NCBI GenBank assembly: GCA_944324455.1
Contig: CALUWJ010000002.1
Location: 81,387-145,386, forward strand
From: Candidatus Gastranaerophilales bacterium
GTDB taxonomy: Bacteria; Cyanobacteriota; Vampirovibrionia; Gastranaerophilales; Gastranaerophilaceae
Length of the DNA: 64,000 nt
Reading direction: 5' to 3'
Below the pieces are notes generated by a model, which was not told the origin of the DNA, searched no databases, and saw nothing but the letters and a program-made list of their open reading frames with translations. Positions 1 to 7,720 of the stretch are shown here, in pieces. Position 1 is the stretch's first letter; each line of letters opens with the position of its first letter. The position numbers and the translations under genes were made by a program.

Positions 1-2
1 TT

Positions 3-200
3 AAATCTAAAAAACAAAAAAATGATGGAATGGGTTTTATGAATACTGTTAGAGAAGAAGCTTCTAGAACATCTGACAGCTTTAACAAAAATATTAATCC
101 ATCAGATATTGTGCCTGTTAAAACCGATGTTGATATTATTGATAAATCAGGTAATGTTGTTGCTCACACAGATACAACAATAAGATATCTCCATGATTAA
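3..200 (+). CDS. C-terminal fragment of a gene cut by the window edge
   Basis: An open frame runs in from the left edge and stops with TAA at 198-200, giving the last 65 residues of a protein. The fragment starts Lys-rich and ends in RYLHD; it is hydrophilic, with no membrane segment and no motif I recognise. Its stop overlaps by a few bases the stop of the convergent LTXXQ-protein gene, which fits a real gene end in this compact genome. No function can be given without the upstream part. Confidence 0.5.
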   Translation, partial: KSKKQKNDGMGFMNTVREEASRTSDSFNKNINPSDIVPVKTDVDIIDKSGNVVAHTDTTIRYLHD

Positions 201-655
201 TTATTTTTTTTATTGTTTTTAGACTTAAACTCGTTTTTGATTTTTTCAAATTCGGATTTTTGATTCTGTGTTAATATTTTTTCAAATTCTTCTCTGTGTT
301 TTTTTCTCAAATTATCAGCTTCTTGTTTTAACAATACTAACTGCATCTTTTTGGTGCTTGATTTAATATCTGCTTCAAGTTTTGAATTTGATGAAAGATA
401 AATAGATTTTATCTCTTTTGTTAGTTTTTCCATTTTATTTAGAATTTTTCTTATTTCTTTTTTATTTTTTTGGCGATTTTTCTTTAATATTTCTTTTTGT
501 TCATCAGTAAGATTGAGTCTAGAATCGATCATTTGGATAAATTCTTTTTTATCGGCGCAGGGTTTGTTATCCGTTTTTATTTGATTTGCATTTGTTATTA
601 AAAAAAGATTTGTAAATATTAATATTGAAGCTAAAAGGTAAATAATTTTTTTCAT
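197..655 (-). CDS. Exported LTXXQ/Spy-CpxP-like protein
   Basis: This 152-residue protein starts with a signal peptide (Lys-Lys, a hydrophobic stretch to about residue 22, then an Asn/Ala boundary). The mature part is highly charged and helical. LNLTDEQKE at about residues 48-56 matches the LTXXQ motif of the Spy/CpxP/CnrX periplasmic family of chaperones and stress or metal sensors. The rest is Lys/Glu-rich helix with a low-complexity end of Asn and Lys. The start overlaps the stop of the ECF sigma gene by one base (TAATG), so the two are probably translationally coupled. The neighbouring sigma factor suggests an envelope-stress module. Family membership is fairly sure; ligand and exact role are inferred. 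Confidence 0.6.
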   Translation of the reverse strand: MKKIIYLLASILIFTNLFLITNANQIKTDNKPCADKKEFIQMIDSRLNLTDEQKEILKKNRQKNKKEIRKILNKMEKLTKEIKSIYLSSNSKLEADIKSSTKKMQLVLLKQEADNLRKKHREEFEKILTQNQKSEFEKIKNEFKSKNNKKNN

Positions 656-1158
656 TAATTTTCATCCTCTGTGATTAAAAAACTAAGTTTTTCTTTTAGA
701 ATTTTTCTTGCATTATTTATTCTTGATTTAACTGTTCCTTGTGGAATTTTTAGTTTTTGCGAAATTTTTTCGTATGAATAATCTTCAAATTCATAAAGAA
801 TAATAACTTCTTTCATTTTTTTAGGCAGTGAATCAACTTCCCTTAAAATAATTTTTTGTCTCTCTTTCTTTGTTAATTCTTTTTCAGGGTTTTGGTTGGA
901 TTTTATTGAGTTTAGTGTAAATTCATCATTTGTTGCAATACTTTGATTTTTAAAATATGAACTTTTTAAATAATCTCTGCAGATATTTGCTGCAATTGTA
1001 GAAATCCATTGAGAAAATTTATTTTGTTCTTGATATTTATCCAGATGTTTATACGTTCTTATATAGACTTCCTGTTCTAAGTCTTCATTTTGCGTGCCAA
1101 TAAATTTCTTGATTATTTGACGAATTTTTAGTTTATTTTTGTTTATTATATCTTTCAA
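655..1158 (-). CDS. ECF-type RNA polymerase sigma factor
   Basis: A 167-residue sigma-70 family protein of usual ECF length. Region 2 (about residues 20-75) has the QWISTIAANICRDYLK stretch typical of the region 2.3/2.4 helix. Region 4 (about 105-160) ends in a helix-turn-helix with YEKISQKLKIPQGTVKSRI. It starts with TTG directly after the TAA of the upstream small membrane protein gene, and an AAAGG Shine-Dalgarno lies inside that gene's last codons, so coupling is likely. The operon order (small membrane protein, sigma factor, LTXXQ exported protein) suggests the sigma factor is held by a membrane partner and answers envelope signals. The identity is secure; the signal is not known. Confidence 0.88.
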   Translation of the reverse strand: MKDIINKNKLKIRQIIKKFIGTQNEDLEQEVYIRTYKHLDKYQEQNKFSQWISTIAANICRDYLKSSYFKNQSIATNDEFTLNSIKSNQNPEKELTKKERQKIILREVDSLPKKMKEVIILYEFEDYSYEKISQKLKIPQGTVKSRINNARKILKEKLSFLITEDEN

Positions 1159-1386
1159 TTATTTTACCTTTTGCAGTGCAAATTCATCCTCAAGAAGTTG
1201 CTTTTGCAATGTGTTGCTATTTAAAGACAAGTACAACTCTGTTCCTTCATTGTATATATGCATTGCACTTGAAAATAGAAAAGCAGGAATAAACATTATG
1301 ACAAATAACTTCGCCATAGCTTTTCGTCTTTTTCTTTGTCTGTAGAGTGGTCTTGCCTCTTTTAATAAATCTGATAATTTATCCAT
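1159..1386 (-). CDS. Small single-pass membrane protein, possible anti-sigma partner
   Basis: I choose the ATG at 1386 because TAAGGAATAAAAA lies just upstream; a longer reading to 1473 has an unlikely N-terminus. The 75-residue product has a basic cytoplasmic N-terminus (RQRKRRK at about residues 15-21), one membrane helix at about 24-42 and a short outer tail. It lies immediately upstream of the ECF sigma gene with no spacer. Position and topology suggest a small membrane-bound regulator of that sigma factor. No zinc-finger anti-sigma motif (HxxxCxxC) is present, so this role is inferred from context only. Confidence 0.6.
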   Translation of the reverse strand: MDKLSDLLKEARPLYRQRKRRKAMAKLFVIMFIPAFLFSSAMHIYNEGTELYLSLNSNTLQKQLLEDEFALQKVK

Positions 1387-1595
1387 TTTTTTATTCCTTA
1401 TATTTATTATAACGATAAAATTTGAAATATGTTCATAAATATTGCTTAATAATTTGTAATATTTTAATTTCAAGCTATACTTGCTTTTTAGACATTATTT
1501 TTAAAGTATATAAAAAATATTTAAAAAAATGGGCAATTTTATATCTTAAAAATACTTTATTTATATATAAGAGATATTAATTGAGAGAGTAAAAA

Positions 1596-1859
1596 ATGAC
1601 ACGATTAAAACAATACAGAAACGTTTTTGAAGAAGAAGTATTCAATCCGTTCGAGGTGAAGGATAATACTGATTCTTTAAGAAGAACACTTGAGCGAATT
1701 GATAATAGAGATATCAGAGGCAAATTCAAATGTGCTCAAGATCCAATAAATATTGCATTTAGAAGAATTGAAGATATATCATTAAAGACTTTGGCTGTAG
1801 ATTTTGTAAAGGAAAGCTTTATTGATTTTGTATCTTATGTAAAAGATGTATGTAAATAA
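1596..1859 (+). CDS. Hypothetical 87-residue protein
   Basis: A short charged protein I do not recognise. It is rich in Arg, Glu and Asp and predicted helical, with no signal peptide, no membrane segment and one Cys near the middle plus one near the end. A purine-rich GAGAGAG stretch lies about 6 bases before the ATG. It is monocistronic, divergent from the ECF operon, and followed by a clear terminator at 1913-1939. The good ribosome site and terminator make a real gene likely. Function unknown. Confidence 0.6.
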   Translation: MTRLKQYRNVFEEEVFNPFEVKDNTDSLRRTLERIDNRDIRGKFKCAQDPINIAFRRIEDISLKTLAVDFVKESFIDFVSYVKDVCK

Positions 1860-1912
1860 TTAATATTAATTATTTATCTGAAATGGGGGATTGTAGTTAG
1901 GTTTACAAATAC

Positions 1913-1939
1913 ACTGCCTTAATTTGGGCAGTTTTTTTT
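1913..1939 (+). terminator. Rho-independent terminator of the 87-residue protein gene
   Basis: ACTGCC and GGCAGT form a perfect 6-bp stem around an 8-base loop, followed by a run of eight T. It ends the transcript of the small upstream gene; about 50 untranslated bases lie between that gene's stop and the stem. Confidence 0.8.
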
Positions 1940-1944
1940 GTATT

Positions 1945-1982
1945 AAAAAAGACAGATATATAATTATATATCTGTCTTTTTT
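1945..1982. terminator. Bidirectional terminator downstream of fusA
   Basis: A perfect palindrome with arms GACAGATATATA and TATATATCTGTC, flanked by A and T runs, lies between fusA (minus strand) and the small plus-strand gene. It can terminate transcription in both directions, and its main client is probably fusA. Confidence 0.75.
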
Positions 1983-1996
1983 AATTATTTTAAATA

Positions 1997-4087
1997 TTAA
2001 TTTTCAGAAGCTGCTGATTTTGAAATAATTTCTTTTTCAATATTAGCAGGAACTTGTTCATAACATTTAAATTCCATAGAGAATGTGCCTCTGCCTTGAG
2101 TATTTGAACGCAAGTCAGTTGCATAACCAAACATATTCGCAAGAGGAACAATTGCTCTAACTATTACGTTACCGGTATTTCCTTGAGGCTCTTGACCTTC
2201 AATTCTTCCGCGACGTCTTGATATGTCACCAATGATTGTACCCGTGAATTCATCAGGAATTTCGATTTCAACTTTCATCATTGGTTCTAATATACAAGGT
2301 TGTGCCTTTTTGGTACCTTCTTTGATTGCCATTGAACCGGCGATTTTGAATGCCATTTCAGATGAGTCAACTTCGTGATAGCTTCCATCATAAAGTTCAA
2401 CTTTAACGTCAATCATAGGATATCCCGCTAAGATTCCGCCTTCAAGCGCTTCTTCCATACCTTTTCTAGCAGGTTCAATATATTCTTTTGGAATTGCACC
2501 ACCAACAATTTTATTTTCGAATACAAAACCTTCATTTTCGCCAGCAGGAGAGATTTTGATTTTAACATGGCCATATTGACCTTTACCACCTGATTGACGG
2601 ATGAATTTAGAATCTTGGTCAGCTGTGCCTCTAATTGTTTCACGGTATGCAACTTGAGGTTTACCAATGTTAGCTTCAACTTTAAATTCTCTTAGCATAC
2701 GGTCAACAATGATATCTAAGTGTAATTCACCCATACCTGAAATAATTGTTTGACCTGTTTCAGTGTCTGATTTAACTCTGAAAGATGGATCTTCTTCAGC
2801 TAGTTTTTGTAGCGCAATACCCATTTTATCTTGGTCAGCTTTTGTCTTTGGTTCAATAGCAACTGAAATAACAGGTTCAGGGAAGCTCATTCTTTCTAGA
2901 ATAATAGGAGCTTTTTCATCACAAAGGGTATCACCTGTTGTTGTGTCTTTTAAGCCAACTGCAGCACAAATGTCACCTGCAAAAACTTCTTGTTCTTCAA
3001 GACGTTGGTCAGCATACATTCTAACTAATCTTGAGATACGTTCTTTTTTGCCGTTTGTTGCATTTAAAACATAAGAGCCAGATGCAATTGAGCCGGAATA
3101 AACTCTTAAGAAAGTTAAACGGCCAACAAAAGGATCTGTCATTACTTTAAATGCTAATGCTGAAAATGGTTCATCGTCAGATGAATGACGCTCTGTTTTT
3201 GTACCATCTTCTAATTCACCTTCAATAGCTTTTACATCAACAGGAGATGGCATATAGTCAACAACATTGTTTAATAAAAGTTGTACACCTTTGTTTTTAA
3301 ATGCTGTACCACAGCATACAGGAACAATTTTATTGTTGCATACTGCTTTTCTTAAGCCTGCTTTTAGTTCTTCAACAGTAATTGTAGATGGATCTTCAAA
3401 GAATTTTTCCATTAAAGAATCATCTTCTGCGGCAATCGCTTCAACCATTGCATCTCTATATTCTTGAGCTTTTTCTTTTAAATCTGCAGGAATATCTTCT
3501 TCTTTGATATCTGTTCCAAGGTCGTTTGTATAAATTTCAGCTTTCATTGTCATTAAGTCAACAAGACCTGTGAATTTATCTTCAGCACCGATTGGAAGCT
3601 GGATAGGAACAGCATTAGCACCAAGTCTATTTTTAATTTGGTCAACTACGCGATAGAAGTCAGCACCGGTTCTATCCATTTTGTTAACAAAAACCATTCT
3701 TGGAACTTCGTATCTGTTTGCTTGACGCCATACGGTTTCTGATTGAGATTGTACACCACCAACTGCGCAAAATACTGCAACTACGCCATCTAATACACGA
3801 AGTGAACGTTCAACTTCAATTGTAAAGTCAACGTGACCGGGGGTGTCAATAATGTTTATTTGGTGTCCTTTCCAGCTTGCAGTTACTGCGGCTGATTGGA
3901 TTGTAATACCTCTTTCTCTTTCTTGTTCCATAAAGTCAGTTACAGCTGCACCATCGTGTACTTCACCGATTTTATGTGTTTTACCTGTATAGAACAAAAT
4001 ACGCTCAGTTGTGGTGGTTTTGCCGGCATCAATGTGCGCTGCAATACCGATATTGCGGATTTTTTCCAATGCTGTTTTTCTTGGCAT
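1997..4087 (-). CDS. fusA: Translation elongation factor G
   Basis: A 696-residue EF-G of normal length. It is the GTPase that moves tRNA and mRNA through the ribosome and, with RRF, helps recycle it. The N-terminal G domain has the P-loop AHIDAGKT (about residues 17-24), DTPGHVDF and NKMD. Domains II to V follow without gaps, with typical blocks such as [10 protein letters not shown]. The ATG has AAAAGGAAATTCAAT before it. In many bacteria fusA sits in the str operon with rpsL, rpsG and tuf; here it is alone, with its own promoter-like sequence at 4121-4149 and terminator at 1945-1982, so it is probably regulated by itself. Confidence 0.98.
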   Translation of the reverse strand: MPRKTALEKIRNIGIAAHIDAGKTTTTERILFYTGKTHKIGEVHDGAAVTDFMEQERERGITIQSAAVTASWKGHQINIIDTPGHVDFTIEVERSLRVLDGVVAVFCAVGGVQSQSETVWRQANRYEVPRMVFVNKMDRTGADFYRVVDQIKNRLGANAVPIQLPIGAEDKFTGLVDLMTMKAEIYTNDLGTDIKEEDIPADLKEKAQEYRDAMVEAIAAEDDSLMEKFFEDPSTITVEELKAGLRKAVCNNKIVPVCCGTAFKNKGVQLLLNNVVDYMPSPVDVKAIEGELEDGTKTERHSSDDEPFSALAFKVMTDPFVGRLTFLRVYSGSIASGSYVLNATNGKKERISRLVRMYADQRLEEQEVFAGDICAAVGLKDTTTGDTLCDEKAPIILERMSFPEPVISVAIEPKTKADQDKMGIALQKLAEEDPSFRVKSDTETGQTIISGMGELHLDIIVDRMLREFKVEANIGKPQVAYRETIRGTADQDSKFIRQSGGKGQYGHVKIKISPAGENEGFVFENKIVGGAIPKEYIEPARKGMEEALEGGILAGYPMIDVKVELYDGSYHEVDSSEMAFKIAGSMAIKEGTKKAQPCILEPMMKVEIEIPDEFTGTIIGDISRRRGRIEGQEPQGNTGNVIVRAIVPLANMFGYATDLRSNTQGRGTFSMEFKCYEQVPANIEKEIISKSAASEN

Positions 4088-4120
4088 ATTGAATTTCCTT
4101 TTCTAAAAATTGTATCTCTA

Positions 4121-4149
4121 ATTATAGTTTAATTCTCTCATAAACAAGA
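4121..4149 (-). promoter_or_regulatory. Probable sigma-70 promoter of fusA
   Basis: On the minus strand a perfect TATAAT (4121-4126) lies 17 bases downstream of a weak -35 match TCTTGT (4144-4149). It leaves a leader of about 30 bases before the fusA ATG. The -10 is strong and the -35 poor. Confidence 0.5.
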
Positions 4150-4267
4150 CTATTGGCAAGTGATATGTTACATAAATTCTTTTAATATTAATTTTTTCAT
4201 TCATTTATTGGGTTTACTTTTTTTAAAAAAACATTAAAATGAAAGAAAATATATTAGAGGTATTATT

Positions 4268-4807
4268 ATGGCAAATTTGATTGGTTCGAGTTTATTTACG
4301 GGAGCAATTTCTGGGTTAAATGCAAATTATCTTTTAATGTTAAACGGAGCAAATGGGCTTTCTATGGAAAAGTTGTTAAATCCAGATTCAGACGCAATCA
4401 GGTATACAGTTAATCAAACCTTTAGAAGTTATTTGATGACTAACTTTAATCAAATTGATCTTGATGGTGATGGATTAATTACAACCGAAGATATGACAAA
4501 TTATTCAGCTAAATTACGCTCTCAAGGTATGACATATAATGAATTATCGCAATTATGCGTTTCCGGTGGTTCATCAATGTCATCATTATTAGACACTGTT
4601 TTATCTAATTTTACCGAAATTGATACAAATCATGATGGCAGAATTACTCAAGGCGAGATTAACGCATATCGTATAAATCAAGAAATTAAAGATGTAAAGG
4701 ATAAATATCCAAGAATTGATCCAACGCAAATGTCTATGTTCTATGAATCTCGTGTAAATGATACAGATTCTACATCGGATAAAGAAGATAGAGTGTTCGG
4801 TGGCTAA
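4268..4807 (+). CDS. EF-hand calcium-binding-like protein
   Basis: A 179-residue protein with two canonical EF-hand loops: DLDGDGLITTED at about residues 64-75 and DTNHDGRITQGE at 119-130, each with Asp/Asn at loop positions 1, 3 and 5, Gly at 6 and an acidic residue at 12. This spacing resembles a calmodulin-like pair. The N-terminus is moderately hydrophobic (residues 4-30) but is not a clear Sec signal peptide. A TTAGAGG site precedes the ATG. It faces away from fusA and converges on a coiled-coil gene; three of the four genes from 4.2 to 9.4 kb carry EF-hand loops, so they may share a calcium-dependent job, possibly at the cell surface. Calcium binding is inferred from the loops; the role is unknown. 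Confidence 0.7.
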   Translation: MANLIGSSLFTGAISGLNANYLLMLNGANGLSMEKLLNPDSDAIRYTVNQTFRSYLMTNFNQIDLDGDGLITTEDMTNYSAKLRSQGMTYNELSQLCVSGGSSMSSLLDTVLSNFTEIDTNHDGRITQGEINAYRINQEIKDVKDKYPRIDPTQMSMFYESRVNDTDSTSDKEDRVFGG

Positions 4808-4813
4808 AAAATT

Positions 4814-4843
4814 AAAAAGCGGAGTATATAACTCCGCTTTTTT
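4814..4843. terminator. Bidirectional terminator between convergent genes
   Basis: GCGGAGT and ACTCCGC form a 7-bp stem around ATATA, extended by A and T runs on both sides. It serves the EF-hand gene on the plus strand and the coiled-coil gene (end 4871) on the minus strand. Confidence 0.85.
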
Positions 4844-4870
4844 ACACTAAACTAAAGAGGTTTAATTAAA

Positions 4871-5398
4871 TTATGATAATTTAATTGTTGAAGATTGGAT
4901 TTCAGAGCTTATTGCTTCTGATACTGCTTGCATTTCTTGGCTTACATTTTCCATTAATGTTTCAATTTCAACTTGTTCTTGATCAAGAGTTGTTTCTGTG
5001 TCATTTGATTCTTCTTCAATCATTGCAAGTTCATCTTCCCAGTATGATGTTGCTTCACCTGTTTGATAAGTGTAATCTTCTTTTAAGTCATTAAGTTGAT
5101 TTTGTAAATCAGTCATTGTTTGACCGTTGTATTCATAAGTGCTTGATGATTCATCTGCTTCTTTAGCAGCAGTTCTTAAATCTGACATTGCATCATAAAT
5201 TGATTGCTTTTCTAAATCGTAATTAGTTTTGATGTCACTAATTTCTGAATTCTTGTCATTTTCAACGCTGACTTGTTCTGCGTGGTATTCTCTTGCCATT
5301 CTCCTTTTTTCTCTTGAGATTTTTAAATCTTCTAATTGATATGTGGCATGAGTTCTTTTTAACTCCGTTTTACGTAGTGCTAACGTTACCCAACCCAT
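4871..5398 (-). CDS. Coiled-coil protein of unknown function
   Basis: A 175-residue highly charged protein predicted to be almost entirely helical. The first 40 residues are basic (KTELKRTHATYQ, SREKRRMAREY); the rest is acidic, with heptad-like spacing and a Gln/Glu-rich C-terminal half. There is no signal peptide or membrane segment. GAGGAAAAT precedes the ATG. It lies downstream of, and in the same direction as, the two large EF-hand coiled-coil proteins, but it is probably transcribed separately because a terminator-like hairpin stands at 5542-5572. The composition resembles a structural or secretion-substrate protein, but no family is recognised. Confidence 0.65.
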   Translation of the reverse strand: MGWVTLALRKTELKRTHATYQLEDLKISREKRRMAREYHAEQVSVENDKNSEISDIKTNYDLEKQSIYDAMSDLRTAAKEADESSSTYEYNGQTMTDLQNQLNDLKEDYTYQTGEATSYWEDELAMIEEESNDTETTLDQEQVEIETLMENVSQEMQAVSEAISSEIQSSTIKLS

Positions 5399-5541
5399 AT
5401 TTTCCTCTTTCTTGGTTTAGTGTGTATGTTATCTCTTATATATATAAAAAAAATTTATTTTAAATTATTGTCTATGGTATATCTGTAATATATATTCCGT
5501 CTATATTTTTTTGTAATATTTCTTAATATATTAAAATGTAT

Positions 5542-5572
5542 AAAAATAGGGGTTGCGAGCCCCCTATTTTTT
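5542..5572 (-). terminator. Terminator of the EF-hand/transglycosylase gene
   Basis: AATAGGGG and CCCCTATT pair around an 8-base loop, with a T run on the minus-strand side (and a longer one on the plus side). It stands just past the stop of the gene ending at 5590. Confidence 0.75.
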
Positions 5573-5589
5573 ATTTTATTTTATTTTAT

Positions 5590-7677
5590 TTATGCAAGAC
5601 CGTATTTTTTTAATACTTCTTGATATTTTGCACTTACTCTGTTGCTTAATTCGCTTTTTGTAATTTGACCGTCTTTATTTGCATCAAGTCCTTTGTTGCC
5701 AGAATAATAGCCTTCAGATGAGTTTGTTAACACTTCTCTTTGAGCTCTGCCCGGTAAGAAAGTATATGCATATAAATCACCGCCTGATAATTCTTGACCT
5801 GAGCCTTTAGTCCATTGATTATAATATTTTTCAACATAATCTAATTGTTCAATTGCGCTCATATTTGATAGGGCAGAAGTTGAAGTTCCCAATGATTTTG
5901 CGGTTGTCGGTGTGAATTGAATTAATCCTGTTGCATTACAGTAGTTATTAACTGCGGCGGGATTTAAACCGGATTCACTTTGCATCATACCAATTAAATC
6001 GGCAGCGCTGCAATTTAATTTTTTTGCAACTTCTTCTACTTTTGCACTAAAGCCTGCACCTAGCTTTTCATCAAGTTTTTTAGCCAATTCTTCGGGAATT
6101 GTGCCGTTATATGATGAAGTTTCGGATTTTTCTTCAGCTTTTTCATCTTGTTTATCCTCAGTTGTACTATCTGCGCTTTTTTCGGTATTTGCCTCAGTTT
6201 TTCCTGATTCTTGTGCTGTTCTTTTGTTGATTTCTTGGTTAACTTCTCTAATATCAGCATTTGCAGTATTTAATACTGCTCTTGTGTCTTGAAGGATTTG
6301 TTTGCTTTGAGCAAGTTGTGTTTCCGCTTGTTCCATTTTTTCCATAGCTTTCATAACAGGGCTATCGGGGTTGTCCTTACAAGCTTCTTGTATTTCTGTT
6401 TCGATTTGTTCTTGTTGTTCTTGTAAATTTGCAAGATTTTCTTCTTGTGCTTGTAATTGTTCTGTTAAGCTGCTTATTTGTTCTTCACAAGCTTGTATTT
6501 GTTGTTCATCAGCTTGAATTTGCGCTTCCATTTGTGCTATTTGAGCTTGAATTGCTTGTCTTTGAGCTTCTATCGCAGCTTGAGCTTCAGGATCATCAGA
6601 GCTTGCGCTTTGTAAGCTTGATAATTGGGATTGCAAATCGCTTAAAGCGCTTGTGTGAGTGCTTAGGTTTTGATTTGCGGTTGATAGTTGAGATTCAGCG
6701 TCTGATATACTTTGATTTGTTTGAGTAATAGTTTCATTTGCTTCTGTAATAGCTTGAGTATTTTCTTCACTTTTTTGTTTTAGCTCATCGCTTATTTCTT
6801 CACTTTTTTGAACTTCTTCATTATAATCATTTAATGAATTTTGATAGTTGTCGGTTTGTGAATTTACATTTGACTCAGCTTGGCTTACATTGTTTTGAGC
6901 TGTTGTAGCATTATTTTTTCTTACATCTTGTTCATTTTTAAGTTGATCCATGTTTAATTCGGATAAATTATCAGCAGTTTCTTGCATTGCTCCCATTCCA
7001 CCACCTAGGGCTCCTGCTTCTTCCATAGATTCATCTTCAACTGGACCCATTGAACCGCCGCCGCCGGCACCTCCGGCAGCTCCTGCTTCTTCCATTTCAT
7101 CTATTGACTCATCTTCTGCTTCTTCATCAATATCGTTTTCTCCAAATAGTGATTTTAATATTTCTTCAGGGTTATATTCAAAATCGCCATTTTTCATACT
7201 TTCAAAAGCTTCTTCTAAGTCTGCTTTTGTCAATTCTTTTTTATCACCTTGTACATAGGTTTCAAAAAGTTCTTTTTCAAGGTCGCTAAGTTCGCCGCTA
7301 TTATCTATATCTAGATATTTTAATGCGTCATCACTTGAATAAATTGTTTCTAATAAGTCTTCAATTTCATTTTGGTTATTGTCAAAGTTGTTTGAATTTG
7401 GCATATTAAAATCATATGTTTGCATAATTGCTGGCACATTTTGTATATTTTGATAGGATTGTTCAAAAATTGAACCATTATCATTTCCGCTATCTTCAAC
7501 ATAAGTATTATAATCATGACTGGACATGAAAGACACGGAATTGTTGTTTTGTGCGTTCATGTTATCAAATATACTGTTATTTAGATTTTGGTTTAAATTT
7601 TGTGGAATTTCTTCGTTATTTGATTGTTTTTTTAAGTATTCAAGAAATTTTGGATCATTTATGGATAATTTATTCAT
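5590..7677 (-). CDS. EF-hand, coiled-coil and lytic transglycosylase (SLT) multidomain protein
   Basis: The 695-residue protein reads as a mosaic. Residues 1-110 are Asn/Gln-rich. An EF-hand-like loop DIDNSGELSDLE is near 123-134. A Gly-rich acidic linker spans about 180-235 and a long Gln/Glu coiled coil about 245-495, followed by a charged linker. The SLT domain is at about 550-660, with the likely catalytic Glu568 in MQSESGLNP, then GLIQFTP and LPGRA. A second EF-hand, DANKDGQITKSE, is at about 665-676. SLT domains cut the MurNAc-GlcNAc bond of peptidoglycan. No Sec signal peptide is visible, so export would need another route. AGAGGTG precedes the ATG. It is a tandem paralogue of the gene ending at 7721, which lacks the SLT part. 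Domains are confident; target wall and export are unknown. Confidence 0.8.
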   Translation of the reverse strand: MNKLSINDPKFLEYLKKQSNNEEIPQNLNQNLNNSIFDNMNAQNNNSVSFMSSHDYNTYVEDSGNDNGSIFEQSYQNIQNVPAIMQTYDFNMPNSNNFDNNQNEIEDLLETIYSSDDALKYLDIDNSGELSDLEKELFETYVQGDKKELTKADLEEAFESMKNGDFEYNPEEILKSLFGENDIDEEAEDESIDEMEEAGAAGGAGGGGSMGPVEDESMEEAGALGGGMGAMQETADNLSELNMDQLKNEQDVRKNNATTAQNNVSQAESNVNSQTDNYQNSLNDYNEEVQKSEEISDELKQKSEENTQAITEANETITQTNQSISDAESQLSTANQNLSTHTSALSDLQSQLSSLQSASSDDPEAQAAIEAQRQAIQAQIAQMEAQIQADEQQIQACEEQISSLTEQLQAQEENLANLQEQQEQIETEIQEACKDNPDSPVMKAMEKMEQAETQLAQSKQILQDTRAVLNTANADIREVNQEINKRTAQESGKTEANTEKSADSTTEDKQDEKAEEKSETSSYNGTIPEELAKKLDEKLGAGFSAKVEEVAKKLNCSAADLIGMMQSESGLNPAAVNNYCNATGLIQFTPTTAKSLGTSTSALSNMSAIEQLDYVEKYYNQWTKGSGQELSGGDLYAYTFLPGRAQREVLTNSSEGYYSGNKGLDANKDGQITKSELSNRVSAKYQEVLKKYGLA

Positions 7678-7720
7678 TGTTCACACCTCTTGTATGTTTT
7701 ATAATTCCTAAATTATTTAA

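Noticed and set aside
1139..1345. Plus-strand ORF over the ECF operon junction
   Set aside because: It is antisense to two well-supported minus-strand genes and has no ribosome site.
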